A DNA stretch of 64,000 bases from Clostridia bacterium (GCA_028720205.1 JAQYLE010000004.1:1-64000), one strand, 5' to 3'. Shown: positions 50,701 to 58,875, numbered from the stretch's first letter. The notes: generated by a model from the letters alone, not told the origin. Program-made: numbers and translations.

Positions 50701-53700
50701 CCAATACAGCAACTCTGTTCCGTCGGCGTTTAACAGCAAGCCGTTCTCGGAAGAGGAATACAATCTCCCCGTAGAAACCGTGCCCGTAACGTAAATTTCC
50801 GACAGACGGTTGCAGCCGTAGAACGCCGAACGTTCGTACGCCCAGGTATAGTCATTCTTCTTTTCGCCGTTGAACAGCGTCATGTTCGTCAGACGGGCGG
50901 GCAACGTGATCTTCTTTATATTATAACTTGAAGCAAACGCTTTATCCGCGATGATAAGTTTTTCTTCAACGCCGTCTTCCGCCTGCAAAAATTCGATTTC
51001 CGTAAGCGAGGTGCACGATTTAAACGCGTTCATCGCTACGTAATTAACGCTTGCGGGTATTTTGATTACTTCTAATTTGCATCCGGTAAATACGTTCGCC
51101 GCAATCGTTTCCACGCCCGAGGGAATCGTGTATTCGCCCGTTCTCGCCAAGGGGAAGAACTGCAACGTTTTGCCCGCCGAATCGTTCTTCACAATAATTC
51201 CGTCCGTTTCGCCGTTGTCTTTTACGGGCGAATAGTATACGGGTTCAATCGTGCCTTCCACTTTGTAAATGTTTAAATTAAGAAGCCCCGTGCAACCTTC
51301 GAAAGCCGTGTTTTCGATATTGGCTATGCTTTCGGGAATGTTGATCGTCGTCAGGTTTTTCGCGTCTTTGAATGCGTACGCTTCCACCGTAGAAACGCGT
51401 TTGTTATTGTATTCGGTGGGAACGGTTACTTCCGTAAGATATTTAACGCCGTCCGCCTGCGTTACGCTATAACTGCCGTCGACAAGGCTTGCAAATTTAA
51501 ACACGTCCACCCATCTGGCTTCAAGCGTCTGGCCGGTTAAATATCTCCACACGTCTTTGCTTTCGCCGCGATGATCGGTAATCTGCGTGGTGCCGGCATA
51601 CCAGCCCATAAAGGCTTTATTCTTGTTATTGGAAGAGGGAACGGGTAATTCGAAGGCTTCTTTATACGACACCGTTGCGCCTGCGGACAAATCGTCGTCG
51701 CTGTAAGCGCCTTTGTTCAACACAACGTTGTATTGCTTCGGCGTCCATTTCGCGTACAGCGTTAAATCTTCCGCCGCGCCCAGCGTGGGTAACGTACCCG
51801 AAACTTCTTCGTATTTCGTTCCCGCGCCGTTCTGCCCGTTGTACCAGCCGCCAAAATCATATCCTTCAAAAATGCTTTCGGGCAAAGCGATGGAATCCCC
51901 CACCGCAACGTATGCGTCGTCGATTTTGCGTTCGTTTTCGCCTACGTCGTAACTTACGGTATACGCCGTAACTTTCTTTTCTATCCAGGCGGAAGCATTT
52001 CCTTTTTCGTCGTACGAACGCACGCGCAACGTGTTTTCGCCCGCTTTGGTCAGCGTAACGGCGGTGCCGACGTCCTTAACCTCCGTAATCGCGCCGTCGT
52101 TTACCTGCACTTCGTATTTTGCCACGCCGAAACCGGGATTCCACGATAAAAACCCTTTTTCGTAAGAAAGTTCGCCCGCGATTTTACCCGATTGCACCGT
52201 CAGCGTTTTGGTAAACAGAGAATTGCCTGCCGCCGCCGTATCTTTCGCGCTTACGGAAATGCCGTATTCCGTCTGCCCTTCCACGTAATCTTCCGCTTGC
52301 AACGTGTAACTGTTGGTAGTTACGTCGATTTCTTTTTCGCCGATCTTCACAACATACCCGTTCGCGCCGTCCACCGCCGTCCAGTTCAGCGTGTAACCGC
52401 TTACGGAGAGGTTCGCGGGCGTAGGCAGCGTGGCTTTCGTCCACTCTGTTTCGGCCGCGGGAGAATTGTTGTAGCCCTTTGCCACGGCAATAACTTTAAC
52501 GCTATAAGCGCCCTTTTCGTAACCGCGCAGATCGAACGACGTTTTGTCGCCTACGTTAATCGCGTCTCCGTCGTTTACCTGAACCAGATAATATTTAGCG
52601 TTTTCAACGGCGTCCCAACTCGCTTGCTGGGTAGAATCTTCCACCGCCAGATTCGTCGCCGCGTTCAGCGTTCTTTCAAACGACCAGGTTTCCGAAACGG
52701 AGGTAAGCATACCGTCGGCAACCGCTTTAACGGTGAAACGGATTCCTCCCGCTTGCATATCGCAATCGGAAAAATCGTAAAACGTAACGGGTTTGTTATC
52801 TTCGCCCACGCCCAGATCGATATCTTCGTGAGAATGTTCCGCCGTTCCGCATTCGATGGTAAGCAGATATTTTTCGGCGTTTTCCACGGCGTTGAACGTA
52901 AGAATCGAGGGAGAGTTTACGGCAAACGCGCTTACGCGCGCAAGCGCCTTGTTTTTATAATACGCCGTGGTTTCCGCGCTGCCGCACTTCACCGTTACCG
53001 TATATTCGCCCGCAGGTTGCGCCGAAAAATCAAACTCGCCGAATTCCGTTGAAGAAACTTTGCGGTTTTCTATGCCGCCGACGACTTTCCCTTCGGCGTC
53101 TTTAACGGTGAGTTCGTACGTTTTGTTTACGCCCAGAGAACTCCACGAGATTTTATTCGATTTTACGGATACCGCGATTTTTTCAGCGCTCTTCCATACG
53201 GGATACAATACGATGTTTTCCGCAATGGGCTCTTCCGCCTCGTATTGCGCGGTTAATTTATTTTTATCGTTATACGCACTTCGCCACCAGCCGAGGAATT
53301 CCTCGCCGTTTTCGCTTTCGGGCACAGGCAGATTGTACAACGTCTGATTGGTTGTAACGACAGGATACGTTCCTTCCTGCCCCCCCCCTGTGTAGCCGTC
53401 GAACGTTACGGAAAATTCCGTTTTGCCCAACAATTCGGCAAAACGCGCGTACAGCGTAATATTTTTGGTAACAGGCTGGTCGAAGGAATACTTTTCGTTA
53501 AACGCCGCGTCTTTATACCACCCCACGAAAACGTATTCTTTCCCCTGTTCTTCTTTTACGGGGTTGGCGGGCTTTGCAAGTTTCTTGCCGTTCAGAACTT
53601 TTTCGTCCTCTTTTGCCTCCCCGCCGTTCATTTCGAATTTTACCGTATATTCTACGTTTTTATAGAATTTATACGTTTTGTTCTGATATGTAAGGGTAAT

Positions 53701-54018
53701 CGTCGCGTCGTTGTACTTCGCTTCCAGCACCGTTCCGTCGGCGGCAACCAATCTCAGCGTAGTACCGTTGAACAGATACGTACCTTCGATCTTCGCGGAA
53801 CCGATTTTAACAGAGAACGCCGAATCGGTAAGATCAAACGTGTTTCTCGTTTCGCCTTCGTCCGCATAGTACGAGCCGATTTCTTCAAACGTCTTGTCGT
53901 ATCCGCTCGGCACTTCCGGCTCATTCGTTTTCTCTTTGCAGGCTACGCCGCCGGCAGTTGCGCCGATAACGAGCGAAAAGCACAACAATTTGAGAAATAA
54001 ATGCCTTTTGTCCTTCAT
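44731..54018 (-). CDS. Giant (about 3095 aa) BspA-like LRR_5 surface lipoprotein with N-terminal InlB-type repeats and FN3-like modules
   Basis: Lipobox AGGVAC; VKFEMNGGEAKEDEKVLNGK…FVGWYKDAAF; long array of about 23-aa LRR_5 units; RBS GGAGGTAACTAT-ATG at 54018. Confidence 0.9.
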   Translation of the reverse strand: MKDKRHLFLKLLCFSLVIGATAGGVACKEKTNEPEVPSGYDKTFEEIGSYYADEGETRNTFDLTDSAFSVKIGSAKIEGTYLFNGTTLRLVAADGTVLEAKYNDATITLTYQNKTYKFYKNVEYTVKFEMNGGEAKEDEKVLNGKKLAKPANPVKEEQGKEYVFVGWYKDAAFNEKYSFDQPVTKNITLYARFAELLGKTEFSVTFDGYTGGGQEGTYPVVTTNQTLYNLPVPESENGEEFLGWWRSAYNDKNKLTAQYEAEEPIAENIVLYPVWKSAEKIAVSVKSNKISWSSLGVNKTYELTVKDAEGKVVGGIENRKVSSTEFGEFDFSAQPAGEYTVTVKCGSAETTAYYKNKALARVSAFAVNSPSILTFNAVENAEKYLLTIECGTAEHSHEDIDLGVGEDNKPVTFYDFSDCDMQAGGIRFTVKAVADGMLTSVSETWSFERTLNAATNLAVEDSTQQASWDAVENAKYYLVQVNDGDAINVGDKTSFDLRGYEKGAYSVKVIAVAKGYNNSPAAETEWTKATLPTPANLSVSGYTLNWTAVDGANGYVVKIGEKEIDVTTNSYTLQAEDYVEGQTEYGISVSAKDTAAAGNSLFTKTLTVQSGKIAGELSYEKGFLSWNPGFGVAKYEVQVNDGAITEVKDVGTAVTLTKAGENTLRVRSYDEKGNASAWIEKKVTAYTVSYDVGENERKIDDAYVAVGDSIALPESIFEGYDFGGWYNGQNGAGTKYEEVSGTLPTLGAAEDLTLYAKWTPKQYNVVLNKGAYSDDDLSAGATVSYKEAFELPVPSSNNKNKAFMGWYAGTTQITDHRGESKDVWRYLTGQTLEARWVDVFKFASLVDGSYSVTQADGVKYLTEVTVPTEYNNKRVSTVEAYAFKDAKNLTTINIPESIANIENTAFEGCTGLLNLNIYKVEGTIEPVYYSPVKDNGETDGIIVKNDSAGKTLQFFPLARTGEYTIPSGVETIAANVFTGCKLEVIKIPASVNYVAMNAFKSCTSLTEIEFLQAEDGVEEKLIIADKAFASSYNIKKITLPARLTNMTLFNGEKKNDYTWAYERSAFYGCNRLSEIYVTGTVSTGRLYSSSENGLLLNADGTELLYWAQGRTETEVALPSSVTKIADKAFYGNKKITTFIVPARIVEIGESAFENCENLATLTFEGTEADAALEIKERAFYGCNITELTLTENVRTIGKYAFGDNSSSNTSLSTVTVKSSGEVSFADGAFASFTRNFTTGEITGSGNSTVTTLIIGKDVSVINISGAFGGTSSKLATVNVDKDNKYYLEEESVIYDKNAEDETKSKTEILYYPVGKQGEYVVPSTVTKIGANVFVARKGLTKITIGNNVTSIGDAAFKGCTNLAEIVWGEPAEGETAKPLTIGERAFEDCDSFVSFTLPARVTALGDMAFYNCDSIVTFDFAANSALKTIGEKAFAGLDKLQTIALPEGVVSVGNYAFSDCENLTKVTFPSTVERLGKWTETTDESGVTTYKFDSMDLFKSESTFIFSTPNYYSKNLEEVEVASGNKHYASKDGMLYGKDESGNLVTLYFCPFKKAGEVLLPNTLTLIYDEAFALNTGVTTVKFDGALAGDFKIGEKALYKASALTTFELPQGLTKIVKGLFKDCSDLTGIVVPNTVTSIEAGAFEGCVSLSNLTFEGGNDDTPLTLEDGEYSSSSSGSSGSDVYTGVFSYYYQGTGSASNTKILKSCVSLTSVQFPKRLAKIGTFAFYKCSGLETVTFAEDCNLTEIGDGAFTDSGLTAISLPGRLTTIGMEAFRGAKFPAGTAINIPASVTEYGKQTTKKSATRGVFGDTSVSKITFADNSLLETVYEQAFYSPELTEVSFGNNSALTTLKSRAFTTCSKLALVNFGENSKLQTIESNAFYNCKALTSVSLPATLTTIGKNAFEGCAALTSVTFATYAETDEETGAVAGKSSLRSIGDQAFLNTGLTSFTFPSTKEPLVAGDLGLGKEMFKGCKKLVTINLSETVKDISKVFDLCGSIKKITVPEGGYFVADGAVLYNVKQTELVYILGDVEGTFNVKDGVTTINPSTFAGKATLKEIYIPKSVMTIGEKAFYDCLGLKKVTFETNSTLAKIGASAFRNCVSLTDITIPVGVTVIDEYTFYNCKSLKTIAVPKNVTMIKKYAFYNCKALETVTLPEGLTNIGYYERSGKQSLTSSGGYSFAYCTSLKNINIPSTVQWIQNYSFQNCTSLENVDLNVTDKQLGSNAFENCTALQKVTLNANITSLPSYLFRNCTSLNSVLAAGATESETPVVDLSQITKFDKSNFENCTAITGVIFSTSSTLTALASSMFKGCTSLTSVNLPANIKTASTNVFQNCTALTSVTINGAMTSLGNYMFAGCSALTSIDLSKATVTGVPQYFFDGCANLATVKLNAAKITTINKYAFRDCTSLVSALPEDAEEGAEAFSLENLTLLATINEGAFMGCAGLTSVVLPAKVISLSGEQIFRDCVRLQSVTFNGAIKSFGRYTFAGCTSLQSIDLSKATATSIAKGMFDGCTSLSNITVNATALPNITAINDYAFRNCVSLAKATVVNGTEKTEVDFTLEGFTALKTIGTEAFAGCDGLTSVVLPTLASATGKLTVSASAFNGCANLESVSISKNVSSIGAAAFGSCAKLAKITVNSANSYYKALNGVLYTADGAIVCVPAGVEMENYTLKLQEGDTIAAGALDGCVNVKKIVLPEAMTSVADKLFQGLTTLEEVVLSSQTESIGANAFENTGLKKITYTGAEEEAAAEGETALKTSVFPATLKFIGKYAFQNTKLEKVILPATLNGLVLNASGSSISTRTVGDAAFAGSALQSVVIEGSETFFGGSATAKDGVFYNCVNLTRVEFTSNTAAVLGTNASLGQNMFSGCTALESVVLPDTEILPSYMFDGCVKLASVNIPASVTELPSGIFRGAAFTEITVPAGISAIGRSAFSGCANLAKVTFNEGLTSIGSSAFSGCVALTSVILPEGLLTIDGFSGCVNLASVNIPSTVTKISSGAFDYCTALKSIVLPASLETVAFAFEGWTAEQTVYVEAGAADVYNLWATDSDSGFGSFLDKSYSGPFYQMDAKIVWNYNASAGSSAETEGEGGAA
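45132..45231 (-). repeat. Near-identical LRR-coding DNA repeats with 69-nt period
   Basis: cgcagccggagaacgcgct at 45132 and again at 45201, each followed by (g/t)ctaccgatag. Confidence 0.8.
46500..47010 (-). repeat. Higher-order super-repeat (period 396 nt, 132 aa) in LRR array
   Basis: ttcgataaatc at 46517 and 46913; parallel protein blocks SIDLSKATATS…FDGC…INDYAFRNC and SIDLSKATVTG…FDGC…INKYAFRDC. Confidence 0.65.
53380..53388 (-). repeat. G9 homopolymer (C9 on + strand) inside giant surface-protein ORF
   Basis: tgcccccccccctg-type run at 53380-53388, encoding Gly-Gly-Gly in DGYTGGGQEG. Confidence 0.85.
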
Positions 54019-54160
54019 ATAGTTACCTCCGTCAATTACTTTCGATTTTTGGCGTTTCACGGCGCACGTATAATCGTTTTTATAAATGGATATGATTCAA
54101 TAAAACGATATGCCTCGCCTTTAAAACGAAAAAATATAGAATCTTGGTATTTTACATTTT

Positions 54161-54189
54161 ATTATACTTTTTTTCTTAAAATTCGTCAA
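54161..54189 (-). promoter_or_regulatory. Sigma-A-type promoter of giant LRR gene
   Basis: TTGACG - 17 bp - TATAAT on minus strand. Confidence 0.75.
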
Positions 54190-54325
54190 GCGATTGCAAC
54201 AATTTTTTCGATTTTTTTTTATTTTTTCATTTTATTATCGGATTGATAATGTTTTTTAAAAAAGATTTAAAAATTGAATTTTTATATAAATTTTTTTATT
54301 GATTAAAATTGTTTATATAATTTAT

Positions 54326-54354
54326 TTGACAAATCGATTTTTTTGTGATAAAAT
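54326..54354 (+). promoter_or_regulatory. Sigma-A-type promoter of the trpB leader
   Basis: TTGACA (54326-54331), 17 bp, TAAAAT (54349-54354). Confidence 0.8.
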
Positions 54355-54405
54355 GTTTACGATAATTATAATTTCAGCGGAAGAACCGCGGAAAAGGAAA
54401 GTACC

Positions 54406-54471
54406 ATGAGTAATGTTTTCGGCAACAAAGCGCTTTGGCGCGGCAATCGTATCCTCGGCCATATTCGTTGA
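54406..54471 (+). CDS. Putative Trp-containing leader peptide MSNVFGNKALWRGNRILGHIR
   Basis: ATG with AAGGA 6-7 nt upstream, 21 codons, single TGG at codon 11, TGA directly abutting the antiterminator arm. Confidence 0.65.
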   Translation: MSNVFGNKALWRGNRILGHIR

Positions 54472-54558
54472 TACCGGTTTTTTTCGTTGCGCGAAAAAAT
54501 CATTGCATTGATTCAGTTATAATTCGACCGGTAGCAAGCGCGATCGGTCGATTTTTTT
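54472..54558 (+). promoter_or_regulatory. Putative attenuator: antiterminator TACCGGT(54472-54478)/ACCGGTA(54527-54533) versus terminator CGACCG(54525-54530)/CGGTCG(54545-54550)+T7
   Basis: Mutually exclusive complementary segments; T run 54552-54558. Confidence 0.7.
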
Positions 54559-54624
54559 ATACTTTTTTTCTTTCGTTACGACTGCCGCGTTTACGAAACA
54601 AAAAAACAGACAAAAAATTTACCG

Positions 54625-54637
54625 CCCCCCCCCCCCC
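54625..54637 (+). repeat. C13 homopolymer in trpB leader
   Basis: 13 consecutive C residues between attenuator and trpB RBS. Confidence 0.85.
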
Positions 54638-54685
54638 GCGTTTGTATATCGGCAAAACACTAAAAAAACAAAAGGAGCAACAGAT

Positions 54686-56071
54686 ATGAAAGCAACAGAC
54701 AAGAAAATTCCCTACAAAATTTACCTCGACGAAAACGAACTTCCCCGCGCGTGGTACGATCTGAGGGCGGATATGAAAAACAAACCCGCGCCTCTTCTCA
54801 ACCCCGCAACGCATAAACCCGTTACGCCGGAAGAATTAGAGCACGTGTTCTGCCGCGATCTTGCCATGCAGGAACTTTGCGATACGCAAAGATACGTGCC
54901 CATTCCCGAAGAAATTCTGAATTTTTATAAAATGTACCGTCCGTCGCCGCTCGTACGCGCGTACTGTCTGGAAGAAAAACTCGGCACTCCCGCCGAAATT
55001 TATTATAAATTCGAAGGCAACAACACCAGCGGAAGCCACAAACTGAATTCAGCCATCGCGCAGGCTTACTATGCCAAAAAACAGGGACTGAAAGGCGTTA
55101 CCACCGAAACGGGCGCGGGGCAATGGGGCACGGCGCTTTCGATGGCTTGCGCGTATTTCGGGCTGGATTGCCAAGTGTATATGGTGAAAGTTTCTTACGA
55201 ACAGAAGCCGCACCGCCGCGAAGTGATGCGCACCTACGGCGCAACCGTAACCCCCTCCCCTTCCGAAACGACGGAAGTAGGCAGAAAAATTTTAAAAGAG
55301 TTTCCGGGCACGACGGGCAGCCTCGGTTGCGCCATTTCCGAAGCGGTGGAAGCCGCCGAAACCACGGAAGGCTACCGCTACGTACTCGGCAGCGTTTTAT
55401 GCCAGGTATCGCTCCATCAATCGATTATCGGGCTGGAAACCAAAACCGCGCTGGAAAAATACGGCGTTAAACCCGACGTCATCATCGGTTGTGCGGGCGG
55501 AGGTTCTAATTTAAGCGGCCTTATCGCGCCGTTCATGGGCGAAAAACTGCGCGGCGAGGCAGATTATAAATTCATCGCCGTAGAACCGGCGTCCTGTCCT
55601 TCGCTTTCCCGCGGAAAATTCGCGTACGATTTCTGCGATACGGGCAAGGTGTGTCCGCTTGCCAGAATGTATACGCTGGGAAGCGGTTTTATCCCCGCGC
55701 CCAACCACGCGGGCGGCTTGCGCTATCACGGCATGTCGCCCATCTTATCCCAACTGTACCACGACGGCTATCTCGAAGCGGTTACGGCGGTGCAGACGGA
55801 CGTGTTCGGGGCCGCGGAGTATTTCGCGCGCGTTGAAGGAATTTTACCCGCGCCGGAAAGTTCGCACGCCATTAAAGCGGCAATCGATCAGGCGCTGGAA
55901 TGCAAAAAGACGGGCGAAAAGAAAGTTATCGTTTTCGGCTTGACCGGAACGGGTTATTTCGACATGACCGCTTACCGGAAATACAACGACGGCGCGATGA
56001 GCGACTATATTCCCACCGACGAGGAAATAGGAAAAAGCACTTCCTCTATGCCTTGCGTGGAAGAAGACTGA
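54686..56071 (+). CDS. trpB: Tryptophan synthase beta chain, TrpB2-type
   Basis: RPSPLVRAYCLEEKLGTPAEIYYKFEGNNTSGSHKLNSA (PLP Lys), TETGAGQWGTAL, CAGGGSNLSGL; RBS AAAGGAG. Confidence 0.93.
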   Translation: MKATDKKIPYKIYLDENELPRAWYDLRADMKNKPAPLLNPATHKPVTPEELEHVFCRDLAMQELCDTQRYVPIPEEILNFYKMYRPSPLVRAYCLEEKLGTPAEIYYKFEGNNTSGSHKLNSAIAQAYYAKKQGLKGVTTETGAGQWGTALSMACAYFGLDCQVYMVKVSYEQKPHRREVMRTYGATVTPSPSETTEVGRKILKEFPGTTGSLGCAISEAVEAAETTEGYRYVLGSVLCQVSLHQSIIGLETKTALEKYGVKPDVIIGCAGGGSNLSGLIAPFMGEKLRGEADYKFIAVEPASCPSLSRGKFAYDFCDTGKVCPLARMYTLGSGFIPAPNHAGGLRYHGMSPILSQLYHDGYLEAVTAVQTDVFGAAEYFARVEGILPAPESSHAIKAAIDQALECKKTGEKKVIVFGLTGTGYFDMTAYRKYNDGAMSDYIPTDEEIGKSTSSMPCVEED

Positions 56072-56092
56072 ATATTTTTAAAGAGGCGCACG

Positions 56093-56821
56093 ATGAACCG
56101 AACGACTTTTCACGAACGTTTTACGCTTTCGCCCGTGGCTCGGGCAGAAAACGATTTTAAAGAAAAATTCGGCGTTCCGCGGCAGAGCGGACGAGCGAAC
56201 GTACTTACGAAAATAACGCTGTTGCCGCCGTATAACAACGCGGAGGCGGTGCGCGGCATCGAAAATTTTTCGCATTTGTGGCTGATTTTCGGTTTTTCGT
56301 TAAACGGCTTGCAAAAAGACGGCGGATTTTCCCCCACCGTACGCCCGCCCCGCCTCGGCGGCAACGAACGGGTGGGCGTATTCGCTTCCCGTTCGCCTTT
56401 TCGCCCCAATCCGCTGGGGCTTTCCTGCGTAAAACTGGAAAAAGTCGATTTCCCGCGGAACGGCGGCGTCGTTTTATACGTTTCGGGCGCCGACCTCGTA
56501 AACGGAACGCCCGTGTACGACATCAAGCCTTATCTGCCCTCGGCGGATAAGATCGACAACGCGAAAGGCGGTTATGCGGACGAAAACGCGACATACGCGC
56601 TGAATGTGCAATTCCCCGAAAATCTGCTGGAAAAAATTCCGCAGAAAAAGCGAGAAGGTTTGCTTGCCTGCCTGCGCGACGATCCGCGCCCCGCGTACCA
56701 GAACGACGAAACACGCGTATACGGCATGCGTTTTGCAAATTTCGACGTACGCTTTACGGTGAAAGATTGCGTTTTAACCGTGTGCGACGTAATCGAAACA
56801 AATCGGGAAACCCGTCCGTGA
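56093..56821 (+). CDS. trmO: tRNA (N6-threonylcarbamoyladenosine(37)-N6)-methyltransferase TrmO (UPF0066/TsaA)
   Basis: FGVPRQSG, ENFSHLWLIFGF, VGVFASRSPFRPNPLGLSCVKL, DIKPYLPSAD. Confidence 0.92.
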   Translation: MNRTTFHERFTLSPVARAENDFKEKFGVPRQSGRANVLTKITLLPPYNNAEAVRGIENFSHLWLIFGFSLNGLQKDGGFSPTVRPPRLGGNERVGVFASRSPFRPNPLGLSCVKLEKVDFPRNGGVVLYVSGADLVNGTPVYDIKPYLPSADKIDNAKGGYADENATYALNVQFPENLLEKIPQKKREGLLACLRDDPRPAYQNDETRVYGMRFANFDVRFTVKDCVLTVCDVIETNRETRP

Positions 56822-56844
56822 CCTTTTACTATGCGGAACATAAT

Positions 56845-56890
56845 AAAAAACCGACGTTCGCCTGCATTACGCTTCGTTCGTCGGTTTTTT
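56845..56890. terminator. Bidirectional intrinsic terminator between trmO and yigZ
   Basis: AAAAAACCGACG…CGTCGGTTTTTTTT between convergent genes. Confidence 0.75.
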
Positions 56891-56967
56891 TTAATAAAAT
56901 TTCTTTCTTCGCTAATTAATCGCTTTGCGCCGCATGCCGCGCGGCGATGAAACGATACGCGCTCCGT

Positions 56968-57594
56968 TTATACGGGAAAAAAGCCGTCGGAAATTTCTTT
57001 CACCGTAATTTCCGCTTTGCCGCACAGCAAGTCGGAAAGAGCGCGGCGCAACTCTTCCGCCTGCGAAGTTTTTACGCGCAATAAAAATTCCGCTTTTTCC
57101 GCATACGTAACCGTGGGAATCAGTCCCTGCTTTCCCAGCAGTTTTTTAACGCTTTCCGCCGCGGCGTATTCCGTAAAAAAACGCCACGTTTCACACGGCA
57201 CGATCTCGCATAAACGCGCCTTTTCCAAGTGCTCGTTCGCCGCCGAAAAATATGCGCGCGTCAATCCCCCCGCGCCCAGTTTCACTCCGCCGAAATAGCG
57301 CACTACGGCAAGCGCGCTGAGCACCAGGCCGCGGTTTTTCAGATTTTCCAGAATCGGCATGCCCGCCGTACCCTGCGGCTCTCCGTTATCGGAAAAGCGT
57401 TGAATGTTACCCGTCTTATCGCAGATATACGCATAGCAGACGTGCGTAGCGAACGGGTGCTCTTTTTGCAGCGCCGCCAAAAACGCGCGCGCCGCTTCTT
57501 CGCTCTCCGCGCGCGAAGAATAAGCGATAAAGCGCGATTTTTCTATGATTTTTTCCGTCGGCTCGCTCGTGTCGATCGTAAGCGCGCGGCGCAT
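56968..57594 (-). CDS. yigZ: YigZ/IMPACT family protein
   Basis: EKSRFIAYSSRAESEEAARAFLAALQKEHPFATHVCYAY…RFSDNGEPQGTAGMPIL…VRYFGGVKLGAGGLTRAY. Confidence 0.94.
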   Translation of the reverse strand: MRRALTIDTSEPTEKIIEKSRFIAYSSRAESEEAARAFLAALQKEHPFATHVCYAYICDKTGNIQRFSDNGEPQGTAGMPILENLKNRGLVLSALAVVRYFGGVKLGAGGLTRAYFSAANEHLEKARLCEIVPCETWRFFTEYAAAESVKKLLGKQGLIPTVTYAEKAEFLLRVKTSQAEELRRALSDLLCGKAEITVKEISDGFFPV

Positions 57595-57595
57595 G

Positions 57596-58792
57596 TTATA
57601 TCACCAGCACTTTTACGCGTACTTTTTTGCCTTTTTGCAAAATAAATTCGCGAGCCGGCACGGGCATGTTCACGTCCGTCACCTTTTCGTCGTTCACGCA
57701 AACGCCGCCCTGTTCGATAAGTCTGCGCGCCTCGCCTTTCGATTTGCATACGCCGCAAAGCGCCATCGCGTCCACCACCGTCTGCGCGCCTTCCGCCGTT
57801 TTTTCGGGAAGTTCGCCCGCGCCGCCGGCAAAAGCCGCTTTCGCCTGCTCCCGCGCCGTTTCCGCCTTTTCTTCGCCGTGCACTTCTTTAGTGAGTTCGT
57901 ATGCCAGCACTTCCTTGGCGTAATTGATGCGCTCGTCGCGGTAGCGGCAGAGTTCTTCGATTTGTTCCACGGGCAGATAGGTGAGCAGTTTCATGCACTT
58001 TTCCACGTCCGCGTCGTCGATATTGCGCCAATATTGATAGAATTCGTACGGAGAAGTTTTATTTTCGTCCAGCCAAACCGCGCCTTTCGCCGTTTTGCCC
58101 ATCTTGCGCCCGTCGGAAGTGGTAAGAAGCGTGAACGTCATGGCGTACGCGGGTTTTCTTTCTTTGATACGAATCAGGTTGGCGCCCGCCAGAATGTTGC
58201 TCCACTGATCGTCGCCGCCGAGTTCCAGCGCGCAGCCGAATTTACGGTTGAGCACCAGAAAATCGTACGCCTGCATTAACATATAATTGAATTCCAGAAA
58301 GGAAAGTCCGCGTTCGAGGCGCTGTTTGAAGCATTCCGCCGTAAGCATTTTGTTTACCGAAAAATGCGCGCCGATTTCGCGCAGGAAATCAACGTAATTC
58401 AAATTCAACAGCCAGTCGGCGTTGTTCACCACGATCGCGCCGTTTTCGCCTTCGAAATCGATGAACTTCGCCATCTGCTTTTTAAAACATTCCACGTTGT
58501 GCTCCACCGTTTCGCGCGTCATCATCTGCCGCATATCCGTTCTGCCCGAAGGATCGCCGATCATGCCCGTGCCGCCGCCGATTAAAATAATGGGTTTGTG
58601 CCCCGCCTGCTGCATATGATGCATAGCAATCAGCGTTAAAAAGTGCCCCACGTGCAACGAGTCCGCCGTAGGATCGAACCCGATATAAAAAGGTACGCTT
58701 TCTTTGCCGAGTTTTTCGTACAGTTCTTCTTCGTATACCGTCTGTTTGATAAAGCCCCGCTTACGGAGCGTATCCATTACGTTTTCCGCCAT
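57596..58792 (-). CDS. tyrS: Tyrosyl-tRNA synthetase
   Basis: [19 protein letters not shown] (HIGH-like), [13 protein letters not shown] (KMSKS-like), C-terminal S4 domain. Confidence 0.96.
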   Translation of the reverse strand: MAENVMDTLRKRGFIKQTVYEEELYEKLGKESVPFYIGFDPTADSLHVGHFLTLIAMHHMQQAGHKPIILIGGGTGMIGDPSGRTDMRQMMTRETVEHNVECFKKQMAKFIDFEGENGAIVVNNADWLLNLNYVDFLREIGAHFSVNKMLTAECFKQRLERGLSFLEFNYMLMQAYDFLVLNRKFGCALELGGDDQWSNILAGANLIRIKERKPAYAMTFTLLTTSDGRKMGKTAKGAVWLDENKTSPYEFYQYWRNIDDADVEKCMKLLTYLPVEQIEELCRYRDERINYAKEVLAYELTKEVHGEEKAETAREQAKAAFAGGAGELPEKTAEGAQTVVDAMALCGVCKSKGEARRLIEQGGVCVNDEKVTDVNMPVPAREFILQKGKKVRVKVLVI

Positions 58793-58875
58793 TGTATGTC
58801 GCTCTCCTTACAAAATGATTCTCGTCTGATTTATCCGGCGCGCCTGTTCGATTCAACGCTCCGTCGCGGATAGTT

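Noticed and set aside
44731-54018. Regularly spaced repeats that could suggest a CRISPR or minisatellite
   Set aside because: Repeats are in-frame, 69 nt (23 codons) and diverged, encoding LRR_5 units; no identical direct repeats with unique spacers and no cas genes.
54377-54390. GCGGAAGAACCGCGG resembling a T-box core (…GNACCGCGG) near trpB
   Set aside because: It is right at the predicted 5' end of the leader, with no upstream specifier stem and not adjacent to the terminator; it is just a 4-bp GCGG/CCGC hairpin.
58845-58875. GTTCGATTC-like tRNA T-loop near tyrS leader
   Set aside because: No acceptor, D or anticodon stems can be assembled around it.
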